A stretch of DNA of 6,415 bases, taken from an uncultured Bacilli bacterium (GTDB lineage Bacteria > Bacillota_I > Bacilli_A > RF39 > UBA660). Of the stretch, positions 1 through 6,264 are shown in pieces (position 1 is the stretch's first letter; every line of letters begins with the position of its first letter). The notes under the pieces were generated by a model. The model did no database searches and was not told where the DNA came from. It worked only from the letters and a program-made list of their open reading frames with translations. The stretch is taken from the NCBI GenBank assembly GCA_947628245.1, contig CANQZH010000068.1, positions 1 through 6,415 on the forward strand. The letters are read 5' to 3'. Both the position numbers and the translations under genes were made by a program.

Positions 1-134
1 AATATACTAATGAAAAAGATGTAGACTTTTCTCTATTTGACAAACCTACATCTTCTATAATTCCTAATCCTTCTACTGCTAATCCAATTTCTTTTGCACT
101 TCATTCTATCGCTCATCCATCTTTTTAATCTATT
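1..134. other. Left edge without an assignable gene
   Basis: No complete gene is visible here. Two frames stay open to the left edge. The plus frame from base 3 ends with a stop at 126-128 (41 codons); it uses CTA, CTT and GAC, which are uncommon in the neighbouring genes. The minus frame from about base 100 down to base 2 reads SAKEIGLAVEGLGIIEDVG and so on. Its codons (GGA, TTA, GTA, GAA) and purine-rich coding strand resemble real genes here, but it is preceded by TGA at 101-103 and 113-115 and by TAA at 125-127, and it lacks a good start codon. Bases 61-120 are richer in G+C (about 38%) than the flanks. It could be a gene remnant, the tail of a plus-strand gene, or a structured RNA. I cannot decide between these. 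Confidence 0.3.
13..54 (-). terminator. Possible rho-independent terminator, minus strand
   Basis: AAGATGTAG at 16-24 and CTACATCTT at 46-54 form a perfect 9-bp inverted repeat around a 21-base loop. Read on the minus strand, the second arm runs straight into a short T-tract (13-17). This could end transcription of the kinase-like gene, whose stop lies about 80 bases upstream. The large loop makes it weaker than the other terminators in the window. Confidence 0.35.
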
Positions 135-713
135 TTATCTTTTTCCGATAAATTTAAACTCCGTCAAATTAGTTGGAAGCTGACCATTTAAAAGTTTAGA
201 TACAATACTTTTAAAAGATTTACTAAGTTTTACATCTTCTTTACAACAAGTTCCCAAGTATAATTGATAAATAATAAAACCTAAACTTTTAATATTACTC
301 TTTTTACTAGAATTATTTTTAGAAGTTATAAGATTTACAATAACTGGTTTATTAGTTCTTTCATCTATAATAATATTTTTAAGTACTAAATTAGGATGAT
401 ATAAATTTTCATTCCAAATCATTTTTAAAGCATTAATTAATTCTTTTAAAAGTTCTAAACATTCTTTTTCATTATTATAATATTTTTCTTTAGTAACCTC
501 TAAAGTAGGATAACCAATAAATTCTTCAAAAATTAAACAACTATCCTCTTCAATAGTAGCCTTATAAATTTTGGGAAAATATTTTGAGTCAAGTTTTTGT
601 AAAACAGCAACATATTTTTTAATTAATGAAGTATCCAAAAGATTATCTTGTCTTTTTTTTAAACATTTACCATATTTAGGATTATTTACTAAAGATAATA
701 TTAATTTATTCAT
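135..713 (-). CDS. Small kinase-fold protein, probable pseudokinase
   Basis: A 192-residue soluble protein with the layout of the protein-kinase fold but degenerate key positions. Residues 33-57 resemble helix C and strand 4 (VLQKLDSKYFPKIYKAT), and 58-71 resemble the hinge (LIFEEFIGYPTLE). The catalytic loop HRDLKPEN is HPNLVLKN at 106-113: His106 and Asn113 are kept, the catalytic Asp is Asn108 and the Lys is Val. The DFG site is NLI at 127-129. The usual Asp of helix F is Asn140, before SLGFIIYQLYLG. I see no glycine-rich loop and no clear VAIK lysine, and the N-lobe is very short. There are no membrane segments or signal peptide. It starts at ATG 713 after a weak GTGGG site, has its own extended -10 promoter, and diverges from yidD. 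The kinase relationship is my reading of motif order; loss of phosphotransfer is inferred from the missing aspartates. No gene name can be given. Confidence 0.6.
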   Translation of the reverse strand: MNKLILSLVNNPKYGKCLKKRQDNLLDTSLIKKYVAVLQKLDSKYFPKIYKATIEEDSCLIFEEFIGYPTLEVTKEKYYNNEKECLELLKELINALKMIWNENLYHPNLVLKNIIIDERTNKPVIVNLITSKNNSSKKSNIKSLGFIIYQLYLGTCCKEDVKLSKSFKSIVSKLLNGQLPTNLTEFKFIGKR

Positions 714-736
714 TTAAAAGCCCACTTTCTTTAAAA

Positions 737-745
737 ATTATATCA
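737..745 (-). promoter_or_regulatory. Extended -10 promoter of the kinase-like gene
   Basis: On the minus strand the bases read TGATATAAT, a perfect extended -10 element (TGnTATAAT). The expected transcription start is near 730, giving a leader of about 17 bases before the ATG at 713. The matching -35 region is poor (TTTATT at 17 bases), which is usual for extended -10 promoters. Confidence 0.65.
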
Positions 746-767
746 AAGATAACCATCAAAATAAAGT

Positions 768-796
768 TTTACAAATCTCTTCATTTATAGTAAAAT
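768..796 (+). promoter_or_regulatory. Sigma-A promoter of yidD and the lipoprotein gene
   Basis: TTTACA (768-773) and TAAAAT (791-796) are separated by exactly 17 bases, a good sigma-A promoter. The predicted start lies near 801-804. That leaves only about 10 bases before the yidD ATG at 813 and places the GGGTGG ribosome site (803-808) at the very 5' end of the transcript. It is back to back with the promoter of the kinase-like gene within a 99-base gap. Confidence 0.65.
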
Positions 797-812
797 GAAT
801 ATGGGTGGTTAA

Positions 813-1019
813 ATGAAAAGAGCCCTTATTTTTTTTATTAAATGTTATCAAATTACCCCTCTTGCTAGTCATAGTTTTTGCCGTTGTAATCCAAGTTGTA
901 GCAATTACACGATACAAGCTATTGAAAAATATGGGTGTTTAAAAGGACTAAAATTAGGAATTAAGCGTATTTTAAAGTGTAGACCTGGTGGCATTTACGG
1001 CTATCAACCATTAGAATAG
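813..1019 (+). CDS. yidD: YidD membrane protein insertion efficiency factor
   Basis: A 68-residue protein of the YidD family (UPF0161/DUF37), a small membrane-associated protein that assists YidC-dependent insertion of membrane proteins. Visible hallmarks: an N-terminal amphipathic stretch (ALIFFIKCYQ), the core CRCNPSCSNYTIQAIEKYG (23-41; usual form CRFYPTCSEYA..A..khG), then KGLKLGIKRILKC and a PGG...GYQPLE tail matching the usual HPGGYDPV. The length is normal. Two variations are visible: the segment between YQ and the cysteine core is unusual, and Cys25 replaces the usual aromatic residue. A GGGTGG site precedes ATG 813. It is often found beside rpmH, rnpA and yidC, but here it is the first gene of a two-gene unit with a ZnuA-like lipoprotein, 9 bases apart. 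Confidence 0.93.
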   Translation: MKRALIFFIKCYQITPLASHSFCRCNPSCSNYTIQAIEKYGCLKGLKLGIKRILKCRPGGIYGYQPLE

Positions 1020-1028
1020 GAGTTAGAT

Positions 1029-1886
1029 ATGAAAAAATTATTTTTTAGTATAATGCTCATTGGCATTTTATTTTTTACCGGAGGTTGCTTTGATTGGAAC
1101 AACTTAGACAACGCGACAATATATACAACTGTTTACCCAATAGAATATTTAGTTGAAAGTTTATATTCTAATTATAAAAGTTCAAGTTCTATATATCCAA
1201 ATGGAACTGATGTAACTAATTATACTTTAACGGATAAACAAATTGAAGATTTTAGTAAAGGAACATTATTTGTATATAATGGTATAACTAATGAAAAACA
1301 AATTGCTAAATCATTAATCAATAACAATAAAAAAATGAAAATAATTGATGTTGCTCAAGGACTTAAATATATTAATGGAGTTGAAGAATTATGGCTTAGT
1401 CCAAGTAATTATTTAATGCTTGCAACAAATTTTAAAAACAACTTAGAAAAATTAGTTGGAAGTAAATATACCAATGAAGAAATTGAAAATAAATATAAAG
1501 AATTAGAAGAAACCTTATCAATTATGGATGCTGAAATTAGAAAAATAGCTAATACGGCAAAAGAATCAAATAATAATACCTTAGTTGTTACTAAAAAAGT
1601 ATTTAAATTTTTAGAAAATTATGGATTTAACATAATTTGTTTAGAAGATTATGAAGAAAATTCAGCTAATCTTAATACTTTAAAAAATAACTTTAAAAAT
1701 GGAACATACAAATATTTATTTAAAAGAAATGATGAAGAAGAAAATGATACAATCTTAGATTTAAAAAATAATTGTAATGCCAAAATATTAGATATAAATA
1801 TGATGAATACTCAAGCAGACGCAAATAGCACTTATTTAAGTATTATGAATGAATTTGTTACTGACTTAAGAAATGCAACTTCATAA
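1029..1886 (+). CDS. ZnuA/AdcA-fold lipoprotein lacking metal-binding histidines
   Basis: A 285-residue lipoprotein. Residues 1-20 form a lipoprotein signal: MKK, a hydrophobic core, then TGGC with the lipid-attachment Cys at 20. The remainder follows the ZnuA/TroA (cluster A-I, zinc/manganese) solute-binding layout: TTVYPIEYLVESL near 33, PNGTDVTNYTLT at 57-68, LFVYNGITNE at 80, ELWLSPSNYLMLATN at 120, a long helix 145-180, then VVTKKVFKFLENYGF at 186-200. Aligned to the family motifs, the ligand histidines are gone: the His of PxGxDPHxYE is Thr63, that of DPHVWLDP is Glu120 and that of THxAFxYLxxxYG is Lys189. No His-rich loop is present. Zinc or manganese binding of the usual kind is therefore unlikely. 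No permease or ATPase of a metal transporter is nearby. AGGAG at 1018-1022 overlaps the yidD stop and decides the start. Fold assignment is fairly firm; function is unknown. Confidence 0.75.
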   Translation: MKKLFFSIMLIGILFFTGGCFDWNNLDNATIYTTVYPIEYLVESLYSNYKSSSSIYPNGTDVTNYTLTDKQIEDFSKGTLFVYNGITNEKQIAKSLINNNKKMKIIDVAQGLKYINGVEELWLSPSNYLMLATNFKNNLEKLVGSKYTNEEIENKYKELEETLSIMDAEIRKIANTAKESNNNTLVVTKKVFKFLENYGFNIICLEDYEENSANLNTLKNNFKNGTYKYLFKRNDEEENDTILDLKNNCNAKILDINMMNTQADANSTYLSIMNEFVTDLRNATS

Positions 1887-1911
1887 AAAAACATCCAACG
1901 ATGTTTTTTTA
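1884..1911. terminator. Bidirectional intrinsic terminator
   Basis: Seven A's plus CATC (1885-1895), a CAAC loop (1896-1899), and GATG plus seven T's (1900-1910) form a perfect 11-bp stem, extendable by two A-T pairs. Both strands carry an A-tract before and a T-tract after the core, so it can end transcription from the lipoprotein gene on the plus strand and from the LCP-VanZ-small peptide operon on the minus strand. The stop codons of both converging genes (1884-1886 and 1909-1911) lie inside it. Confidence 0.9.
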
Positions 1912-2007
1912 TTTTGCTTTATCATCAGTTTCTAACTTAGATGAATTAGCACAGCAAAAGATATCTAAAATTAAAACTAGAAGAAAAAAGAATAATATTA
2001 TTTTCAA
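1909..2007 (-). CDS. 32-residue single-helix peptide, TTG start
   Basis: A short minus-strand frame between the VanZ-like gene and the terminator. It begins with TTG at 2005-2007, preceded at 6 bases by AGGTGAT, which matches the complement of the 16S 3' end. It encodes MK, a hydrophobic helix (about 3-17, rich in Ile, Leu and Phe), a Cys-Cys pair at 18-19, then a charged tail (NSSKLETDDKAK). It stops at TAA 1909-1911 inside the terminator hairpin. The VanZ stop is 33 bases upstream, so it should be the last gene of that operon. The cysteines sit where a lipoprotein cysteine would, but Phe at -1 does not fit a lipobox, so a one-pass membrane peptide is more likely. An in-frame GTG (2014-2016) lies within the ribosome site and is a poorer start. 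No family recognised. Confidence 0.55.
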   Translation of the reverse strand: MKIILFFFLLVLILDIFCCANSSKLETDDKAK

Positions 2008-2011
2008 TATA

Positions 2012-2018
2012 ATCACCT
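2012..2018 (-). promoter_or_regulatory. Strong ribosome binding site for the small peptide
   Basis: On the minus strand AGGTGAT matches seven consecutive bases of the ideal Shine-Dalgarno sequence AAGGAGGTGATC. The AGGTG core lies 6 bases before the TTG start at 2007. A site this good in an otherwise gene-free gap is the main support for translation of the small frame. Confidence 0.55.
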
Positions 2019-2040
2019 ACTTAATTATATGAAATAAATA

Positions 2041-2487
2041 TTACTCTTTATAATTAACTTGTCTATGTTTCTTTAAAAGATAATAAATTATGCAATACAT
2101 TAAAGATCCACTAAAATCAATTAATACATCCATTATCTTTGGACTTCTTCCCCCAACAAATGATTGATGAAATTCATCACTTATAGCATAGATTAAACAA
2201 AATAATAAAGCTATTAATAATTGTTTTTTATTAATTTTATAATATTGCTTTTCTAAATTAATAGTTAATAAAGCAAGAATAAAATATAAGCTAAAATGAG
2301 CTAATTTTCTTATGAAAAAGCTAAAAAAGCTTGATGTTAAATGAAGATGTAAAATATTTTCCAAAGTCTTTAATAAACCATTAGAAAGCCCACTACTAAC
2401 TTGTCCATTTTGAGAAGAAAAAGAAAAAATCAAGATTAGCCAGCTAATTAATAAAAGCCAAGCAAATATTTTTTTCTTATTCTTCAT
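2041..2487 (-). CDS. VanZ-family membrane protein
   Basis: A 148-residue integral membrane protein of the VanZ-like family, known from teicoplanin resistance but mostly of unknown function in Firmicutes. Family motifs are visible (numbering from this start): FSFSSQNGQVS at 21-31, RKLAHF at 60-65, the signature ISDEFHQSFVGGRSPKIMDV at 102-121, and DFSG near 124. Four hydrophobic segments are expected (about 7-24, 63-77, 90-104 and 124-137). An in-frame ATG at 2508 would add seven residues but has no ribosome site. The ATG at 2487 has a weak GGA eight bases upstream and gives an 11-base overlap with the LCP stop, so I prefer it; translation probably depends on the gene before. Its place after an LCP gene suggests an envelope role. 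Confidence 0.88.
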   Translation of the reverse strand: MKNKKKIFAWLLLISWLILIFSFSSQNGQVSSGLSNGLLKTLENILHLHLTSSFFSFFIRKLAHFSLYFILALLTINLEKQYYKINKKQLLIALLFCLIYAISDEFHQSFVGGRSPKIMDVLIDFSGSLMYCIIYYLLKKHRQVNYKE

Positions 2488-3964
2488 CAGGAGTTTCCAA
2501 TACTTCATTTAATTTAGCAATAGCTTCCATAACTGTTTCCATTTTAGGTTCCATAACATAAAGATTTTGATTTGGATAACTATAGGTTGGAAGACTAGCT
2601 CCAGTTCCATCAACATTCTTAGAAGACATTTGCCATCCTCTCATATCATCTAATTGCATCTTAACTAAACTTGTAATATCATCAGAAGTTAAATTAGTTT
2701 CAAATGTTCCATCTAAAGCTGCTAATATATTATTGTAATTATTAATAATTGTACTAGAACTAGTTACTTTATCAATAACTTTACTAATTACTTGTTCTTG
2801 ATTTTCCCCACGATGACGATCACCAGAACCATAAGCATGACGTTCTCTAGCAAAAGCTAAAGCACAAGTTCCTCCTACACTATTTAAACCAGGATGGAAA
2901 ACACAACTACGATTTGTCCAACAACTAAAATCATAATTAACATCAGAATCAATATTAATTCCACCAATAGCATCAACTAAATTAACTACAGCATTAAAAT
3001 TAACTCTTAAATAATATGGTATTTTAATTTCTAATAAATCTTCAATAGTTGCCATTGATAGTTCTATTCCTCCAATAGTACCTGAATGAGTTAATTTATC
3101 TTTTAAACCTTCAGTCCCATGAACTTGAACATAATAATCTCTTGGAATATGAATCATTAAAATATTACGAGTATTAGGATTTATTGCTAAAATAATATTT
3201 ACATCACTTAAACTTCTAGAAGGCAAATAATTACTTCTTGTATCTATACCACTTAAATATAAAACAAATGGATCTTTAGTGACATCTATTCCCGTATCAG
3301 TTAATCTTTTTTCCGTTGTAATAGTAATAGTATCTAATATATTAACTTTTTCTTCATATTCTTCATCAATACTAACTTTTGCATCATAATTTCCCGAATT
3401 AATGATAATAATTAATTCATTATCATCTACAACTTCATCCATTAAAGATACAACATCATCGACATATTCAATATTAACATTTACTTTTCTTTTAATTGCA
3501 TTTTCATACTCTGTTATATCTTCTAAATCTTTAACCGTTTTAATAGTATGATCTTTAATGTCTTCTAACGAATTATATGAAGAATTTTTACTAACAACAA
3601 TATTATAAACATTAGTTTCAAAATGAGCACCTAAATTTTTCTTCAAAAATGATATAGTATCATTAATTTGATAAATAGCATATCCTTCTATAAGCATAAA
3701 GAAAACAGCAAAAATATCAATCAAAATTAAAACAACTTTTTTGGTATTCTTCTTTAATACTATTAAACCGTGAATACTAATTAAAATAATTAAAACAACG
3801 ACAATAGCCATAAAATATTTAAATGGTAAAATATTGGCATCAAAAATAAAATATCCTAATATAAGCATTAGAATTATTGATAATCCCCAAATTAATTTAC
3901 TAACAACTACATAAGTTAAGCTCTTTTTCTTTATCTTTCTTTTTGATTTTGTTTTTTGCATCAT
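2477..3964 (-). CDS. LytR-CpsA-Psr (LCP) family cell-wall polymer transferase
   Basis: A 495-residue LCP protein. LCP enzymes move lipid-linked teichoic acid or capsule precursors onto peptidoglycan outside the membrane. After a basic start there are three membrane helices (about 18-41, 48-70 and 76-100), then an extracytoplasmic region 101-225 that resembles the accessory domain of CpsA-type members, then the catalytic LCP domain 232-400. Family residues visible: LSGIDTR (238-243), SDVNIILAINP (253-263), IPRDYY (273-278), LKDKLTHSG (287-295), AFARERHAYGSGDRHRGENQ (370-389). These supply the expected Asp and Arg residues for the pyrophosphate lipid. Cys348, Cys354 and Cys367 are outside the membrane and could form a disulfide. 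It starts at ATG 3964, with AGAGG 5 bases upstream; a second ATG follows at once and is equally possible. It is the first gene of an operon with the VanZ-like gene and a small peptide. Confidence 0.93.
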   Translation of the reverse strand: MMQKTKSKRKIKKKSLTYVVVSKLIWGLSIILMLILGYFIFDANILPFKYFMAIVVVLIILISIHGLIVLKKNTKKVVLILIDIFAVFFMLIEGYAIYQINDTISFLKKNLGAHFETNVYNIVVSKNSSYNSLEDIKDHTIKTVKDLEDITEYENAIKRKVNVNIEYVDDVVSLMDEVVDDNELIIIINSGNYDAKVSIDEEYEEKVNILDTITITTEKRLTDTGIDVTKDPFVLYLSGIDTRSNYLPSRSLSDVNIILAINPNTRNILMIHIPRDYYVQVHGTEGLKDKLTHSGTIGGIELSMATIEDLLEIKIPYYLRVNFNAVVNLVDAIGGINIDSDVNYDFSCWTNRSCVFHPGLNSVGGTCALAFARERHAYGSGDRHRGENQEQVISKVIDKVTSSSTIINNYNNILAALDGTFETNLTSDDITSLVKMQLDDMRGWQMSSKNVDGTGASLPTYSYPNQNLYVMEPKMETVMEAIAKLNEVLETPDEE

Positions 3965-3984
3965 AACAACCTCTTTTCTACAAA

Positions 3985-4013
3985 ATTATAACACGGATTT
4001 ATAATAATGTAAA
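3985..4013 (-). promoter_or_regulatory. Consensus sigma-A promoter of the LCP operon
   Basis: On the minus strand TTTACA (4013-4008) and a perfect TATAAT (3990-3985) are separated by exactly 17 bases. The expected start is near 3978, giving a leader of about 14 bases that contains the AGAGG ribosome site (3974-3970). It lies just after the terminator of the ABC operon, so the LCP operon should be transcribed independently and constitutively. Confidence 0.8.
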
Positions 4014-4041
4014 ATTAGTTTAAATTTAGATTATCATAATG

Positions 4042-4073
4042 AAAAAATAAACATCTTTTGATGCTTATTTTTC
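4042..4073 (-). terminator. Intrinsic terminator of the ABC exporter operon
   Basis: On the minus strand a 13-bp stem with one G-U pair is formed by 4072-4060 and 4055-4043 around an AAAA loop, followed by a run of T's. The stop codon of the permease gene (4067-4065) lies inside the stem. On the plus strand the G-U position becomes an A-C mismatch, so it favours minus-strand transcription. Confidence 0.85.
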
Positions 4074-5360
4074 TTTAATTGATTTAAAAATCTTTTTCCA
4101 AAGTTTTTCTGAAGAATAATTTAAAATACCAACTTTATAAATTCTTAATCCATATTTAAAGATTATTAAAGTAAATAATCCTGATATAACTGTTGTAATA
4201 CATAATTCTAATAAAGAAACTTGTCCTAAAAGGAATAAAGTTGGTGATATAAGAAAAGATAACATTGGGATATAAGAAAATACTTTAATAAAGATTGCTC
4301 CATTAAAAGTTGAAGCCATTAATGATAAATAATAACCTAATACTAAAATAATCATTAAAGGTGTTTGTAATTGTTGGAAATCTTCAACACTTGTAGTCAT
4401 AGACGCTAGAACACCTGAGACAATTGCATATGATAAAAAAGAAAAAATAAATAAAATAATTATTAAAGGTAAACCTTTTAATAAAGTATTAAATATACCC
4501 ATTTCTTTAATAGTAACAAATATTTCACTACTTCCTAAAGAAATAATTGAACCTCCTAATAAAATTCTAATTAAATAAGCTATTAAAGCATAAAGTAAAA
4601 TTAAACTACCTTGAATAAGTACAAATAAAACACCAGCCGCTATTTTAGATGAAAAATGAACTTGAGGTGATACATTAGAAATAATTATTTCCATACTTCT
4701 TGTTGTTTTTTCATCATTTACTTCAGCTCCAATCATTTGTACTAATAAAGTAATTAAAAGAAAACAAGGTAAAATTAAAACCATAATAACGCTAATAGAC
4801 ATCATATCTTTATTATCTTCACTACTAGCATTAGGATTTAAAACTTTTAATTCAACATTAGCTGGACTAGTTAAAGCTAATAATTGTTCTTCACTATAAT
4901 TATTTTCTTTAACTACAATACTAGTTTTTAAAGTAGTAAGAGCTGAAGATATTAATTCTTTAGTTAAACTACTAACTTCATCATAACTAATAATTTTACT
5001 ATTTAAATAATTTAAATCATCTTCTTCAATTACTAAAATCATTTCATGATCATTTTCTTCTAACATATTAGATAATTGTTCTTCACTTTGATAACTACGT
5101 TCTAATTTAAAATCTTTCATATCTAAAACTTTAACATTATTATTAAAAATACTTGCAAATTCATCATATACATTTATTTTATCAATAACATAAATACTTT
5201 CAGTTTCTTCAAAATCTCCTCCAAAAGCATTAATAATTTTATCAAGATTAAAAATACCTATTAATAATATTCCTATTATTAAATTAGCAATTAAAAACCA
5301 TTTCGTTTTAATTTTTTTATTTAAACTTTGTTTAACTAAAAACTTAAATTTAGTCTTCAT
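4065..5360 (-). CDS. ABC-2 type exporter permease, YhaP/NatB-like
   Basis: A 431-residue permease of the YhaP/NatB (COG1668) type, the membrane partner of the ATPase encoded just before it. One helix near residues 20-38, then a large extracytoplasmic domain (about 40-185, rich in Glu, Asn and Ser), then about five further helices between 188 and 402. Between the second and third helices is the family motif EVNDEKTTRSMEIIISNVSP (213-232), which is on the cytoplasmic side where such permeases meet their ATPase. The length is close to that of B. subtilis YhaP (about 420). A TTG at 5372 extends the frame by four residues, but AAGG touches it with no spacing. ATG 5360 follows a GGTTGGTG stretch and overlaps the ATPase stop by 11 bases, so I use it. 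Family members export sodium, lipids or drugs; the substrate is not evident here. Confidence 0.9.
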   Translation of the reverse strand: MKTKFKFLVKQSLNKKIKTKWFLIANLIIGILLIGIFNLDKIINAFGGDFEETESIYVIDKINVYDEFASIFNNNVKVLDMKDFKLERSYQSEEQLSNMLEENDHEMILVIEEDDLNYLNSKIISYDEVSSLTKELISSALTTLKTSIVVKENNYSEEQLLALTSPANVELKVLNPNASSEDNKDMMSISVIMVLILPCFLLITLLVQMIGAEVNDEKTTRSMEIIISNVSPQVHFSSKIAAGVLFVLIQGSLILLYALIAYLIRILLGGSIISLGSSEIFVTIKEMGIFNTLLKGLPLIIILFIFSFLSYAIVSGVLASMTTSVEDFQQLQTPLMIILVLGYYLSLMASTFNGAIFIKVFSYIPMLSFLISPTLFLLGQVSLLELCITTVISGLFTLIIFKYGLRIYKVGILNYSSEKLWKKIFKSIKEK

Positions 5361-6249
5361 AAACTTCACCAACCTTATTTAAAAATATTTCATTTAAAGA
5401 TGGATCTTCAACCATAAATTTAATAATATTTTTACTATTTTTTACTACTTCAAAAACATCATCAATATATTTTTCACTTTCAATTTTAACGATTATTTCC
5501 ATAGCATTTTCTTCTACTTCTACTACACCTTTAATATTTTTTAAATCTTCTGTTTTAACATCTCCTATAATATGAATATTTTTCTTTCGATATTCTTTTT
5601 TAATTTCTTTAATACTTCCTTGTAAAACACTTTTTCCTTTAACTAAAATAACTAAATTATCGCAAAACATTTCAACGTGTTCCATTCGATGTGATGAAAA
5701 AATAATAATACTTCCTTTTTCTTTAAATTCTTTCATAACTTCAACAAATAAAGCAACATTAATAGGATCTAATCCTGTAAAAGGTTCATCTAATATCAGT
5801 AATTTAGGTTCATTGATAATAGCCGTTATAAATTGAATTTTTTGTTGATTTCCTTTAGATAATTCTTTAATTTTTCTTTCCCTATATTCTTTTATATGAA
5901 ATCTTTCTAACCAATAATCTAATTTTTCTAAGATTTCTTTTTCTTTCATTCCTTTTAAGATTCCATACATTATAACTTGTTCTTTAACTGTTAATTTAGT
6001 AAGTAAACTTCTTTCTTCTGTTAAAAAACCGATTTGGTTAGTATTACTATAATTAATCGGTTGATCATCTAGAGTAATACTACCACTACTCATTTCAAGT
6101 AAGCCAATAATCATTCTAAAAGTTGTTGTTTTTCCAGCTCCATTAACACCTAATAAGCCAAAAATTTCACCATTATTAACTTCAAATGATAAATTATCAA
6201 CTGCTAAATTTTCTCCATAATATTTAGTTACATTATCTACTTTTAACAT
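5350..6249 (-). CDS. ABC exporter ATP-binding protein, YhaQ/NatA-like
   Basis: A 299-residue ABC ATPase that drives the permease encoded downstream. Motifs in order: Walker A GVNGAGKT (34-41), a Q-loop position where EE (78-79) replaces Gln, in the FLTEERSL context usual for this subfamily, signature LSKGN (130-134), Walker B LLILDEP (150-156), D-loop GLD (159-161), and H-loop His187 in SSH. Residues 210-290 form the C-terminal extension (DUF4162-like) found in YhaQ/NatA-type ATPases, ending with the typical DPSLNEIFLNKVG. All catalytic residues are present. AGGAGGG at 6260-6254 precedes ATG 6249 by four bases and is the strongest ribosome site in the window. No separate promoter is obvious between it and frr, so transcription may come from within or upstream of frr. 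Confidence 0.95.
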   Translation of the reverse strand: MLKVDNVTKYYGENLAVDNLSFEVNNGEIFGLLGVNGAGKTTTFRMIIGLLEMSSGSITLDDQPINYSNTNQIGFLTEERSLLTKLTVKEQVIMYGILKGMKEKEILEKLDYWLERFHIKEYRERKIKELSKGNQQKIQFITAIINEPKLLILDEPFTGLDPINVALFVEVMKEFKEKGSIIIFSSHRMEHVEMFCDNLVILVKGKSVLQGSIKEIKKEYRKKNIHIIGDVKTEDLKNIKGVVEVEENAMEIIVKIESEKYIDDVFEVVKNSKNIIKFMVEDPSLNEIFLNKVGEVYED

Positions 6250-6264
6250 TTTACCCTCCTAAGC

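Noticed and set aside
101..127. TGA codons in the minus frame at 101-103 and 113-115 as evidence for UGA read as tryptophan
   Set aside because: The confident genes use TGG for tryptophan and keep full family length under the standard code, and the frame also contains TAA with no start.
1018..1886. Zinc uptake operon (adcABC-like)
   Set aside because: No permease or ATPase of a metal transporter is adjacent, and the metal-binding histidines are absent.
1909..2007. The small peptide as a lipoprotein
   Set aside because: Phe-Cys and Cys-Cys junctions do not satisfy the lipobox, which needs a small residue such as Gly, Ala or Ser before the cysteine.
5361..5372. TTG start at 5372 for the permease gene
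   Set aside because: AAGG lies directly against it without spacing, while the ATG at 5360 is better placed.
6010..6020. Missing Q-loop glutamine (EE at residues 78-79) as a defect of the ABC ATPase
   Set aside because: The FLTEERSL form is normal for YhaQ/NatA-type ATPases, and all other catalytic motifs are intact.
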